NCBI GenBank assembly: GCA_963377175.1
Contig: CAUJNA010003772.1
Span: 470,001-534,000, forward strand
Direction: 5' to 3'
Source: Effrenium voratum
Taxonomy: Eukaryota > Sar > Dinophyceae > Suessiales > Symbiodiniaceae
Length of the DNA stretch: 64,000 nt
Shown: positions 40,897-53,300 of the stretch, one piece after another
How positions within the stretch are numbered: position 1 is the stretch's first letter
Layout of the letters: each line of letters opens with the position of its first letter
Position numbers and translations under genes: made by a program
Notes under the pieces: model-generated
Told to the model about the DNA's origin: nothing
The model's database searches: none
The model's input: only the letters and a program-made list of their open reading frames with translations

Positions 40897-42514
40897 CTGG
40901 AGATGCCGCCGTGTGGTATGGACTTTTAGGAGCGAAATGTGAACCAACTATCCAACCCTGTTGAACCACAGGGATTTCAACTACGGGGTTTGGGAGGCAT
41001 GACCCAAATTCGTTAGGCAAGCCTTTGTGTCGAAGTCTTTGTGTCGAAGTGGGCCCTTGTGCCGACGTGTTTCTAGGGTGGCTCCTTTGCCGAGTCTAGT
41101 TCCGATTCCAGGAACCTTCGGCCGCCACAACAAAAGCGAGCGCGAGACCCCATAGCTGTCCGGAACAAAAGTAACCAAGGGACCGATCCGTCCGCCAACC
41201 CATGGGAATGATTAAGCCTTTGAACGGCCAAGAGAGATGGAATGTCAAGACTGGAAGCCGTAGGCCTTCCGGCGGTTCGTACTGAGCAAACATGAAAACC
41301 AACAGTAACCCGGATTAATAAACCATGGTTGAGCAGGGGCGGAATGCTTCTCTTTTGTGGGAATGCTTCACTTTTGTGGGTAATCAAAAGGGAGGATATC
41401 CGCACCGACCCACGTTGGAATCTGACAGAAGGCGTTTCAGAGGAAATCAGGTCTCAGAATGTGGTATGCGAGGCAAGCTGAAGGTGCTCAGCTGACCTAG
41501 GTGCTTCCATAGCCTCCATTCTGAACTTCCTGAAATTAGTATCCTCCCTCTCATTCCCCGCATGGAATCTAAGAGAACGTTAGGCAAAATGTCCTCTGAA
41601 AAGCCTATCAGATTCCATGGCAGCGTGGGTGGGAGGGCACCTTGTCGGGTTGGTCTATTCCATAGGGCCCATCCCTTGTTCCGGTGCGTTCCCTCGCCAA
41701 AACGCCTAAAGGATCCCTTAATATCGCCCAACTTTGGCTCGCCCGCAACGTGCAACCGGAACTCGCAACGTCAAAGCCGCCCCGACATCAGGGTCGGCGC
41801 TTAGACCCGACAGCTGTCGCTGTTGGATTGCTTGGTGGTTGGTTCACACTTTTTGAGGTGGCTGTTTGCAGTGTTGCCCTTAAAGACGGCCTCATCGGAA
41901 ATAACGAGACACCCCCAAATCCATAGTAGCTAGTTGCCCTTGGAATTTCGTCCGTTGTCGCCAAAATAGGGGGGGCAATACAACTTCCCCGGCTCGACGT
42001 CAAACTATCCAAGGCAACTATTAGGCACCTCTTTCGGCTCTATTCGGCCGCAATATTATGAGCTGCAGAGTTATTAGGGTAGCTGTGCACTTCAAAACCA
42101 CCCATGTCGACCCAAACTAATAAACCCCTCCCCACCAGTTATTAATTTGGGGGCATCTCCTGGAAGAACGCTAAACAGGCACCCCCTTATCAATAAGCGG
42201 GGGTTGATTAATCAGGGTCGACATTCACCTGGCTGGTGCATGAACACTTTTCGTTAAACCTCGTTTGCTCGCCTGCTTTGTGGCAAAATAGATGACCGTC
42301 TGCTCATTTGCGATCCGCCCTCCAAAATTGGCATGCTCCCTCAATCATAGAGGCTGCGGGTTTTGGAGGGTAAGACTACTGCCCACTTCCATGGCTTGTT
42401 GGTACCAGGGTACCCTCCCACCAATTAACACGGAACCTGAGGATTCGGTGTCCTACCATTTGCCTTTTAAAGGGACCCCCCGAAACGTCAGGTTTCACGT
42501 TCATTGGAAGCAAC

Positions 42515-42584
42515 GCATGTCTTTCGCCATTTTCCGCGTCTCGTCTGGCCTGGTCAAGGCGCCCAGCAGCTCCGAAGTGGCCAT
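42515..42584 (-). CDS. Possible first exon of an unknown gene
   Basis: An ATG opens MATSELLGALTRPDETRKMA, then KDM, before an ATGC|GTTGCT donor much like that of channel exon 3. GC-rich upstream sequence (to 42609) is also open, so it may be internal instead. No downstream partner was fixed. Confidence 0.45.
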
Positions 42585-42609
42585 GCCGCGCCAAAGCGCG
42601 CGCGGGATT

Positions 42610-44617
42610 CTTGAAACAAGGGCGTAATGGGAGTCGGGCAAAGTATGCGTCTTTGTTGTGTTTTTTGCTTGAAGCACCATATGTAGAAACATGATATCTC
42701 TTGCAAGTTCCCGCAGATGGTTGTTCAGTGAAGACGGTTTCCATGGACTTCCATGTTGATTGATGTTTGTTTATCGACATGTCCTACAAGAAAAAAACAA
42801 CCTTTGAAGGCAGCTCACCATCAACCCCTTCAGGAGAAGCCTCGGAGCGCCATTCTTGCGGCACAGACCCATAGCTTTGCAAGTTCAATCATGGCATGGA
42901 GCCAAACATATGTTGTTAACCTGCTTGACATCTTAGCCATGTCGTAAAGAGCTCTTAGCGCTCAGAAGCCGGGCTTTACTCACCCCTAGCACCAACAAAC
43001 GGCTTAACTCACTCACAAACGTGTTTCTTTTTTAAATGGGCTGATTGATTGCTCTCAACTCACCATCAGCATGCGTGCTATCGGCTTGCCTCGCAACGCG
43101 TGTCGCGTCGGGATCGATTGGCCAACTTGAGGTGAGCTCGACCGACAAATCGGTAAGAAGATCAAGGAACCCACAACAGAAGCCTGTACAGAATGCAGGA
43201 CAATTTGCCGGTAAAACTGTCTGTAGCTGGCTCCTTAGAGGAAAGAAGTAAACCAAACACGCTGCAAGCAATTACAAGGGCGGCTTCCATGTTTGGGTGG
43301 AATCACCCAAAAGCTGAGGACAACTAATTCAATCAGAAATCACGGTAAATTACAAGGATCCCTTCCTGGTTCCTGGGAATATGTGGCAATCAATCTGAAA
43401 TGGGAACTCAATTGAAAGTGGGTGGGCATAAAGCCCGCACCATGATGTCCACCGAAGGGTCCAGAACCCATTCAAAATCATAGCCAGTGATCCTCCGGCA
43501 ACTCGATCTCTTTGCTGGCGCCGCGCGTGTTGGATGCCCCAGCACTGAATTTAGGCAAACCACATCTGCCGAACAAATGGCTGACTGTGAGTGGAGAGAC
43601 ATGGCAAAGTCCAAGGTCTACGGGGGGTCCACAAGATCAGAGACAAACTGTCCGATCCTTGGCATGTGAGCAAAACACATTGGTTTTTTATAAATGAACA
43701 GAACCAAAAACAAGAGCAACACAAACAACCATGCCAAGAGCAGTGAAGCAAAGGTGAACTATTTCGGAACGTGAATAACACATTAGCCAACCGGAATTGC
43801 CCAGCGGTCAAAGGCCGATTCGCTTCGACTGAATGTGAGAATCAACAACGACCCCGAAACAGGTATGTATCAAAATAGGGGGACACACAAAACATGGTTT
43901 CTTCTTGGGAGGGTACCCCAAAACAAACACACAGACGCATAACAGAATGTATTCTTTTTGACCAATCTCTCGAACGGCGCATGCCATCCCATAAGCGCAG
44001 GTCCTCCTTACAGCGGGTCTTAAAGAGAAACAAGATCTTCTTGGTATACAGGTGCTGTGTCCGTGGAATGAAGTGTAAGCGCTAAGCGCACTCCAAACAG
44101 ACATGACTGGCCAAGCCGCCCAAACTCGCAGTATACAAGCCCGAGCTGAACACCTCATGCTAGCAGCCGCCCACGGTTTGAAAGGAGCGCAATCCAAGCA
44201 AATCCGAGGAATATCATGCCATGCTTTTTCTCACCAGAAGGAAACAATACCAAAAGGTTGGCCTTTTCGATATTCTGCTATGCAACGATAAAACAAAAAG
44301 GCCGCAAGATCGATTCGCAAAGTTCGACATGTTTGGTGTCTTCGGCGAACGGACTCCCAAACGAATGACAGAAAAAAAGCAACCTGCCAACTTGCTCCTT
44401 GCCTGGCAGCAGGCTTCAAGAGAAACAACCCAGCGATCAAACACCATGGACTTTTGGTCGCAGCCTGGCCAATATGGGTGTCCCCAAAAAATGGATTTGG
44501 TTTTCCTTTCGGCTTTCTTTTGAATTAAACCAATCCCAACAAGAAGGTAGCAACTCCCCACAAAAACGTCCGACCCAAATATGGTTTTTGGGCACATCTT
44601 CCATATGCATGCCTTCC
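42610..44617. other. Gene-poor stretch before the assembly gap
   Basis: Two coding-like hints only. At 43071-43132 plus there is an open segment ending in a good AG|GTGAGC donor. At about 44100-44205 plus there is TGQAAQTRSIQARAEHLMLA. Neither has matching partners. Confidence 0.4.
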
Positions 44618-44717
44618 NNNNNNNNNNNNNNNNNNNNNNNNNNNNNNNNNNNNNNNNNNNNNNNNNNNNNNNNNNNNNNNNNNNNNNNNNNNNNNNNNNN
44701 NNNNNNNNNNNNNNNNN
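44618..44717. other. Assembly gap, 100 N
   Basis: A round 100-N placeholder inside or at the edge of a 21-bp minisatellite, so its true size is unknown. Confidence 0.99.
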
Positions 44718-44935
44718 AAGATGGGAAGCTGACGGAAGACTACGGGAAGATGACGGAAGACTACGGGAGGCTGACGGGAAGATGACGGAACACTACGGGA
44801 AGATGACGGAAGACTACGGGAAGATGACGGCAGACTACGGGAATATGACTGCGAGAAGATGACGGGAAGCTGGCGGATGACTACGGGAAGATGACGGAAG
44901 ACTACGGGAAGATGATGGAAGACTACGGCTTCGGT
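44718..44935. repeat. 21-bp minisatellite (GACGGAAGACTACGGGAAGAT), left block
   Basis: About ten imperfect units run from the gap to the LINE remnant. The 7-codon period makes long artefact frames (MTEDYGK repeats). Confidence 0.92.
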
Positions 44936-46604
44936 GGTGTCCTGAAACTTCTCCTCCCCTCTGACGTACTGCAGAATGCCTCCTCTACCTTCGTTGGCAA
45001 TCCAAGCACCTCTCTTCTGCATATCCTCTCTCATGTCACTCCTCCACTTCGCTGTCCTGCTGCTACAAGTTCTCTCCTCTTCCTTCCTTTGGTCTTTCAA
45101 CAGCTGATCCAGCAAGGAGTCCAAACAATCACCCCTTGACAGTGGCCTTTGCACATACAAAGAAACCTTTTTCCGGAGCTGCGCCATCTGCAAACATGCC
45201 GAGGGAGACGACGGGGCCGAAGTGAAAGCTATGAGGCTCTTCAACCTCGCAATGGCATTCAATCTCCTCCTCTCTGCTATGCCTTGGTGCTGCTGGGCCT
45301 TCGGCCTTGTCATCTGCTTTTGCCTCTGTGGGTGATCCCTGCGATCGCAAAAGCTGATCATCTCCTCGATTTTCTTAACATCTTCCAAAGGCCCATCCCA
45401 GTCCTGTGCAATGGCCCAAACGGCCCACAAGCAGGCTTGCCGGAATGCTTGTGTGATCTTTTCACACATCCTCCTCCACTCTGCTTCTGCTTGCTGCTGC
45501 TGGTCTTCTGCTTCAATGAAGTTCTCCAGCTCCACCGTCCTCCAGTCTTCTGCTTCTAGGGCATTCGATCTTCTTCCATTCTTTTAATGTCAGCCATGAC
45601 GGCTTGCTGAAAGTCTTAGACTTCTTCATGACCGTCTTCTTCTTCTGCTGGATGAGGCCCGGCTGCCACTCCACTTTGCATCCCATGTGGTCGCTCACTC
45701 CAGAGTGCAAAAGCTGCATATCTCCCACATGGGCCTGTCTTTGCATGAAATAGTCGATGACCTTCTTACCTTTCCATCTGGTGGACATGATGCCCGGATG
45801 GGAATCTTTGCTGGAGCCCCATTCCATGGCCAGGTTCTCACACATGCTTCCTCCGTACTCAATGGACAATGGTTGGCAGAGAGGTGTGCGGCTGTCTCTT
45901 CGTGGTGGTCTATACATCGCCGGGTCAGGAGAACACAGAGGAGATGGCGATCGCGCTTCACGAATGGATGGTTCAGTCCAGGTGGAGAGGACCCATTCTT
46001 TGCGGAGGAGATGGAACATGCTTTGTTTTCCCTCCTCCGTGTAGCAACACCGCTACTCCTCCTTCTGCTACTCTACCACGCTGGCGTCCTTGTCTCTGCG
46101 CTTCTGTGGTGAGCTCCGACCATCCTTCAAATCCATTTGATCTCATCTTTCCTGCAAAGGAAGCCCACTTTCCTTTGTCGCAGGCTATCTCCTGCAACAT
46201 AATCACTGCCGCCCCTTGAAAAGTCCCGCCATTGGCGAACCTCCAAAGACCTGCATTTCCTCCTGTGTTGATCATATGAACTTCCGTCTTCTCTATTCTC
46301 TTTACTCCTGCTATTTCCTGATCCTCCTCTTAATCGCGTTGCCCAAAGCAACTGTTCTCTCTCCTCTCCATGCGCTCCGTTCTCCGTTCTCCTCTCCTTC
46401 TCGTGTCATTCTTCCTTCCCAGCTGCTGCGAAGATGGCATCCCTCTCCTCCTGACCCACCTCCAGCTGCTGCATCACCTCATCCTGGACTCCTTTCTTGA
46501 TCTGCTACGCCCACCAGGCTCTGCTCGGCATCATCTTATTCCCTGGCGTCCAGGTCCATGCACTAAGCGTACTCAATTCGCCTCTCAGCTCCACGATGTC
46601 GTGA
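44936..46604 (-). pseudogene. Decayed LINE-type retrotransposon with endonuclease domain
   Basis: The minus strand encodes pieces of an apurinic-like endonuclease: AVIMLQEIACDKGKW (about 46.2 kb, the Gln-Glu motif), then GGVAVLLHGGG, and near the end SGVSDHMGCKVEW with the Ser-Asp-His motif at 45687-45695. After it comes a basic linker (CEKITQAFRQACLWAVWAIA). Frames break by stops and shifts near 45975 and 45530. No reverse transcriptase is visible before the sequence passes into the minisatellite, so the element is 3'-truncated or split by the gap region. Low confidence on clade. Confidence 0.65.
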
Positions 46605-46765
46605 GAAGATGACGGGAGACTACGGGAAGGGCGGAAGACCACGGGAAGATGACGGAAGACTACGGGAAGATGCCAGAAGACTACGGAAACATGATGAAAG
46701 ACTACGGGAAAATGGTGGAAGACTACGGGAAGATGATGGGAAGATACGGAAGACTACGGGAAGAT
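46605..46765. repeat. 21-bp minisatellite, right block
   Basis: The same unit as 44718-44935 resumes directly after the LINE remnant, with a further fragment at about 46950-46978. The element is thus embedded in one array. Confidence 0.9.
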
Positions 46766-46950
46766 GACCCTAACCCTAGCCTCTAACCCAAACCTCTAAT
46801 CCTAACCTCTAACCGTAACCTCTAACGCTAACCTCTAACCTCTAACCCAACCTCTAACCTCTAACCCTAACCTCGAGCCCTAACCTCGAACCCTAACCCC
46901 TAACCCTAACCTCTAGCCCGAACCTCACCCTAACCCTAACCTCTAACCTC
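46766..46950. repeat. Interstitial telomere-like repeat (CCTCTAACCCTAA), block 1
   Basis: CCCTAA cores alternate with CTCTAA, giving a 12-13 bp period. Plus orientation throughout. Confidence 0.85.
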
Positions 46951-46984
46951 TACGGGAAGAAGACGGAAGACTACGGAAAGGATG

Positions 46985-47612
46985 CTGGTCATGCTCTCTG
47001 GTTGATGACGAAAATTGCGATGATGGATGATGATGACGATGATGATGGATGATGATGGTGATAATGATGATGATGGTAGAATGATGCTGATGATGATGCT
47101 GATGGTCATGATAGTGATGATGAGTGATGATGGTGAGAATGATGATTATGATGATACGGGTGACGATGCTCAGGATGATGAATGATGATGATGATGAAAG
47201 ATGATGATAATGGCGTTGGTGATGATGTGTGACGGTGATGTTGATGGTGATGAGAATGATGACGATGATAATGATGGCGATGATAACGACAAATAAATGA
47301 TAATGATGTTAATGATGGTGATGATGCTGATGCTGGTGATGCTCAGGATGATGACGATGATGGCGATGACGGATTATGATGATGATGAATGATGATGATG
47401 ATGATCATAATGGTGGATGATGATGATCATGATGATGATGATCATGATGATGGATGATGATCATCATGATGGATGATGATCATCATGATGGATGATGATG
47501 ATCATGATGATGATGCTGATGGTGATGATGATGAATGATGATGATGATGATGATGATGCTAATGATGATGATGATGATGATGATGATGATAATGATGATG
47601 ATGCTGAGGGGC
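46985..47612. repeat. (GAT)n microsatellite
   Basis: ATGATG runs with GATGATCATC-type interruptions. Low complexity; its Met/Asp open frames were ignored. Confidence 0.92.
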
Positions 47613-47647
47613 CAAATTGCATCGTGTTTCAATCCCCGGCCCTGGCA

Positions 47648-47690
47648 CTCTAACCCTAACCTCCAACCCTAACCTCTAACCCATTCATCC
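47648..47690. repeat. Telomere-like repeat, block 2
   Basis: CTCTAACCCTAACCTC repeated about three times between the (GAT)n and (ATC)n blocks. Confidence 0.8.
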
Positions 47691-48450
47691 TCAGCAGCAT
47701 CATCATCATCCTGCATCATTATGATTATCATCCTCGTCATCCGGCATCCTCATCGATATCATCATCAGCACCAGCATCATCATCATCATCGTCGTCACTA
47801 TCATCACCCTTATCAGCATCATTCTCGTCCAGACCATCATCATCATCATTAGCAGCATCAGAAAAATCAGGAAGCAGCATCCTCATCATCATGATCGTCA
47901 TCATCATAATCATCATCAGCGGCGTCGTGATCATCCTCAGCATCCACTATGATCATCATGCATTCTTCATAATCATCACCATCATCATCATCGTCATCAT
48001 CCTCAGTACCATCAACATCCATCATCATCATCATCCTCATCATCATCGGCATCATCATCATCATCATCATTATCATCAGCATCATCCTCATTCACCAGCA
48101 CCAGCAGCATCATCGTCCTCATCCTCATCATCATTATCATCAGCGGCGTCATCATCATCCTCGTCATCCAGCATCATCATCATCCTCATCCTCATCATCA
48201 TCATTATCATCTGCATCATCCTCATTCACCAGCATCAGCAGCATCATCGTCCTCATCCTCATCATCATTATCATCAGCGGCGTCATCATCATGCTCGTCA
48301 TCCAGCATCATCATCATCGGCATCATCATCATCATCATCATCATCATTATCATCATTATCGTCCTCATCCTCATCATCATCTTCAGCATCATCATCGTCA
48401 TCGACATCATCATCAGCCTCATCATCCCCAGCATCATCCTCATCATTCTG
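47691..48450. repeat. (ATC)n microsatellite, opposite polarity to the preceding (GAT)n
   Basis: CATCATCATC runs with CAGCAT and CTCATC variants. Relative to 46985-47612 the strand polarity flips at the telomere-like block. Confidence 0.92.
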
Positions 48451-48452
48451 CA

Positions 48453-48780
48453 AGTGCCTGGGGCGATGCTTTGCATGCTGGGGATGCGGGGGCTCCCTTT
48501 TTGGTCTTCGATAGTTGTAGAAAAAGGCGGCTTTTGCATCCCCAGCTTCACCAGCATCCTCCTGCATGTGGGAGCTGTCTTTTTAACCTTCAAAATTAGG
48601 AAGAAAGGTCCCCCCCCGCTTCACCAGCATCATCCTGCAGGTGCCCGGGGTGATGCTTTGCATGTTGGGGATGCAGGAGCTGCCTTTTTGGTCGTCCAGT
48701 GTCGGGAAAAAAGGCAGCCCGCTTCACCTGCATCATCCTGCAGGTGTCTGGGTTGGCCTTTTTGGTCTGGGAAAGTTGTG
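48453..48780. repeat. ~178-bp tandem repeat, about two copies
   Basis: GATGCTTTGCATG-GGGGATGC recurs at about 48473 and 48651, each followed by CTTTTTGGTC and a CTTCACCAGCATC segment. A third partial copy begins near 48740. Confidence 0.8.
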
Positions 48781-48885
48781 AAAAATATCCTCATCATCAG
48801 CATCATTCATCAGCATAATCATCATCGTCATCATCATCGTCAAGTCATCATCATCATCATCATCCTCATCAGCGTCGTCATCATG

Positions 48886-49136
48886 CTCTAACCTAACCTC
48901 TACTCTAACCCTAAACCCCTGACCCTAACCTCTAACCTTTTATCCTCACATCCTAACCCAACCTCTAACCCTAACCTCTCAGCCTAACCTCTAACCCTGA
49001 CCTCTAACCCTAACTCGAACCCTAACCTCTGACCCACGCGAACCTCAAACCTCCAACCCTAGCCTCTAAGCCCAACCTGTAACCCTAACCTTTAACCCTA
49101 ACCTCTAACCTCTAACCCTGACCTTAACCTCTGACC
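48886..49136. repeat. Telomere-like repeat, block 3
   Basis: Degenerate CTCTAACCCTAACC over 250 bp, same orientation as blocks 1 and 2. It is followed by a short (GAT)n block (49139-49280), and preceded by (ATC)n at 48785-48885. Confidence 0.85.
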
Positions 49137-49599
49137 GTCATGATGCCGAAGACGATAATGATGATGTTTGATGCTCAGGGTGCTCATGAAGAATGATGAT
49201 GATGCTGATGATACTGATGATCATGCTGCTGCCGATGATGATGATGCCGATGATCATTGTGATGATGGATGCTGAGGATACTGCTGACGCCGCCTGGGGT
49301 AGCATGTCGCCGCTAGGCAATTAGCCTGCTAGCTTTAGCTATAGGGGCTGCACCCTGGTGCCGCCGACCCTCGCCACGGCACCTCTGCATCACCAGCTAT
49401 GGCTTGCAGTTTTGCTTGCCTGTGGGAAACCCTCGCGAAACATCGCGTATATGCAGGGTTTAGGCCTGGCCTGGGTGATGCTTCAGCGGGGCTTGGTCTG
49501 CATCATCAAGACTTCCTTCCAAAAAGCCTCTCGACCCATGAAGCACTGTTTTTTAGAAGGTATCGGAGGGGTATAAGCGAGGCTCATTTTTGCGCATTT

Positions 49600-49920
49600 T
49601 GGCGCCAAGCGCTGCCGGGCATGCCGGCGATGCTGGGTCCTGGCCCTACAAAACGCTGTAAATACCGCCCAAAACTGCTGTGCTAAGCGTTGGGCTGTTG
49701 TTCTGTCCGTTTTGCTTTTGCTGTGGCTGGCTCGCGTGCTGCGCGGTCCTTGCTTTTTTCCGGTTGGTTTTCGGGCCTTCTGGCGCGCGCGCGCGACCCC
49801 GGCCACAAAACGCTGCTATTTACGGTGTTTTGTTGCATTTGCGTTTTTGGGCTGGCTTGCGGGCTGTTCTTTTTGGGCTGATCTTTCTGGGGTCTCTGGC
49901 GCGCGCGCGCGCGACCCCAT
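49600..49920. repeat. Imperfect GC-rich repeat with GGCGCGCGCGCGCGACCCC
   Basis: CTGGCGCGCGCGCGCGACCC occurs at about 49779 and 49897 in longer repeats that share AAACGCTG and GGGCTGGCTTGCG. The Ala/Arg/Leu open frames are probably not genes. Confidence 0.6.
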
Positions 49921-50193
49921 GTCAGCCTTCTGGGTTCCGGCTGGCATCATCTGGGGTTGGAACCAGCCATATCATAGCACAGGATACGTTTCCCACACAA
50001 AAACATGACATGACATGGTATAACTTCAAAGAGGCGTAGCCGGCTAGAGGCCGCAGGCCCAGAATACTCTCCTGGAGGTTGTCAGCCTTTTTTGAGGGTA
50101 CCCTTTGTTGGGTGGATTTCAAGGAACAACATTTTGGTGGGCACCTTCAAAAAGAAAAAAGGCACACCCACCTAAAACGCGCACCGTGTCAGC

Positions 50194-50325
50194 CGAGCCG
50201 CCGCGAGGTCGAACTGCGCAATGATGCGCAGGGCGCCGGACGCGCTGGCGCCGGCGGTTCCGCGCGAAGGGCTTGAGTCCGGCAGAGCCAGCACCGGAGC
50301 TGCACGCACGCCCTCACTGTCCAGC
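50194..50325 (-). CDS. CBS-like gene, exon 8 (or separate gene)
   Basis: CCGAG|G acceptor, LDSEGVRAAPVLALPDSSPS, then GALRIIAQFDLAAA, with a GCTCG|GCTGAC donor. 43 codons, with one base before and two after. Confidence 0.65.
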
Positions 50326-53300
50326 CTCGGTTGGCTTTCCGTTGGGAGCGGTGCGAAACGCTCACGCTGATTCATGTATCTGTACCCATTGTCTTTTTTC
50401 AGGGGACTCCGGCGCCCGATTTTGAGACAGCCCCAGGAGTGGACGAAATCCTCGGTCCTGCAGTGTTTTGAGGTTTTGGCAACACCAACCTCGGAGAAGG
50501 AAATGAAGGCAAGGCGAGCTGACTTTTTGCGGAGGTCGCTTGTTTGAAGAGCTGGATATGGAGAAACTGGGGCCTGCTGGAGCAGCTTTAGCTGCAGCTT
50601 GCTGGCACGCTGAGATTTTCTGCACATTGGAGCAAGCTGCACATACCGTGTGTATACGCCATGTATATAAATATACGAACCTGGCTGGAGTCTTGATGGC
50701 TTCCCTTTTAGACACCATGTTCCTTGTGTTGTTGGGAGGATCGCACCTTGGGGTCTGCTCTTCCACAATGTGACCTCGGTGGATGAAAGTAACGAATAGC
50801 TCCGAAAGTGGGACCTTTTAATCAACCATGGTTTACAGTATGGGCTTTCAGGACAACCATGGGCGCCCGATGCAATGCCAGGCGGCTTTTGCATCACTTC
50901 CAGCGCCGTATCATCCTGGCGATGTCCAATCCGGCGCATGAAGGACAAAACTTACCCCAGGCTCATGCACTCGAGTCACTCGAGAGGACCCCTGGAAACA
51001 TGATTGAACCCTTTTTTAAGCGACCTTCTCTTGTTATCCCTTAACAAATTTGTTTGAAGCCTGCGCCCCTGCGTTGCCCAGACATACGAGCTTGGGGGAG
51101 AAGCTATCCCAAAGTTCCATTCGGCATTGTAGGTCTAAGTTTGTGTCTCTCCAGTTCAGACCAAAGCCAAGACAAACACACAAACACAAGGCCCTGATGG
51201 AAGTGTTGTGAACCCATACGTCAATGGCAAGAAACTTCGAGACAAACACCGCAAAGGCAAACAAAAACACTAACAAAACAATCCCCCAGACCAGGGGTAT
51301 TTATTGGGCGCGCCCCAAAACATTACCCCTAGGACTTTGGTTCCTGGCAAAAGAGACAAGACCGCAAAAGTAGGCAGGCAAACACACAATTTGGTCATTT
51401 TGTGTAAGTAGAACTATAAGATTCGAGTAAGCTGCTAGTCTGGCTTGGGAGATTTGCAGACATGTTCCCACATGCAAACAAAATGACTTCAACTGTCTAT
51501 TACCACGTCTGGCTCTCCAATTGTTTCCCTTTCAGACAACCCGAAAGGGAGCAACCTATCACACAATCACAAGCACACACACACACACACACTCCGCATG
51601 AAACTAAATTTCCTCATGGGAGAATCTTAATTCTTTCGCCTCGGCTCTGGCGGCTAGCTGGCCAGGACAGGGGGTTGCCTCCACAAACCGTCTGCACTTT
51701 TCACGTTTCGGTGCTCCCAAGATTCAACCAAATGGGCTTGCGTTATCGAGGCTGGGCATCCATTGTGGGGTTGGTTGGAACCAGCCCGCGAAAGACTTTC
51801 TTGAACAGTCTACTCTCTACGCGATTGTTTTCCCCACCAGAACATAGCAAACAAAACTTGCGTTCCGGAATGTTTGCTTCCTGGGCTTCGCCAAAACTCC
51901 GGGTGGGTTGGGCCCACCATCGCTCAGTGCTGACTCTTGGTCGGCAATCAACAAATCCAACTGGCTGCAACCAATAACCAGTGAGTGGAAAAAGGATTGA
52001 AACCATTTCTTGGGGCCATCTCGTCAAAAGAAGCCCAAACAAAAATTGACAGCGGATCAACAATTCAACGTGGGTCCGGAACCAACCTTCCGGCCAGGGG
52101 CCATGGCTCCCGACAAAAGTCCTCCGTGCATTCCTTTCGACAATCTCGCTTCGAGGTTCAAAGCCGCCGACCGCGAGACCGCGAAACGCGCTCGCTCCTC
52201 CGAGGTGTCGAGGCGCCCGTCCGAGACCTCGCCCAGCACCTGGCGCAGCGTCGCCTCCAAGACCTCCTTCGAGGCCTGGCGAAAGGCGTCACCAGGCCCA
52301 GAACGCGGCACCTTCGTTGAAGTGCTTGAAGACAAGTTGTTGAAAGCCCCCCAAGAGAAAAACGATTTGCACCCACTGCAGGTCTGCACTGCAGATGGGT
52401 GTCACTTTAAAATAGAGGGTCAACCCGTCTTGAGGCTCACCTGAAAAACAACTCCAAAAAGGGCAGTGAGCCTCCAAACAAAGACACCAAATGGGGGCTG
52501 AGTCAGCGGCAAAATCCGGCGATGTCCAAATCATCGCCCCGTGGAACTGGAAGTGGACACCTCACAACACCTTGCGGGCGAACAGCACCAATGAACTGAG
52601 CCTACCAAAGGGGCGGTACGTCCGTCATAAAGGAGAATCCCGAACAGGTGGTGGTGTTCCCTTAAATTTTCCCTTCAAGACCGTCAGAGAAAACAGGTTC
52701 GCTGCAACTGTTTGTTTGCCACTATTTGTTTTCTTCCACCATGCACAATGCCCAGAAACTCAGGAATTGAGGCCCGCGGTGGGTCTCAACCCAAAGGTGG
52801 TGGTTCAAACCAAACGACATTGTTTTGGCAGCAAAAAAGCTGCTTCGGCTGAGCGTCTGGGGCTAGGCTTCAAGTTATCCCATTTGGCTGTCGTGGCGGG
52901 AACTCCTTCACTTGGTTCCCTAGGGGACTTTCAGTAGGTGTTTTGCTTCAGGAACCGGTGCTTCCAGGCTTATTGCTTGATTGGATTCTTCCTTTCCATT
53001 ATTTTCCAGCAGCGTTTGTTTCAAGAACTGGCGATGGGAGTGGTTCTCGCCGGAACTCCCACAGGTATTTTCGCTGCAAAAAGCGACAACTTGTTGCTCT
53101 TCAGGCAAGCTCAGTCTGCCAAACTGACCGAATTGTCAGGCTGGTCCTGCCCAGCTTGTGTGTACAAGAAGTCTGGCAAAAAGTTGAACATATAAGCTAG
53201 GTCTTGCAACAAAGCCCTACGGGTTTTGATTGGCCTGAGACGAACCCTGCGGCTTGTCCGCAAGTTGGCAAAGCACGGCTTTGCGGGGGCGAAAACTCTG

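Noticed and set aside
44525..45535. 336-codon minus open frame spanning the N gap
   Set aside because: Its second half is 21-bp minisatellite and unknown bases; only the first half is real LINE linker sequence, which is annotated as a pseudogene.
47891..48514. 207-codon Ser/Ile/His-rich open frame
   Set aside because: Translation of (ATC)n; no start, composition or splice support.
52010..52444. 144-codon plus open frame over 52.0-52.4 kb
   Set aside because: The minus frame has AG|G and GT borders, phase 0 at both ends and amphipathic helices; the plus frame is probably its shadow.
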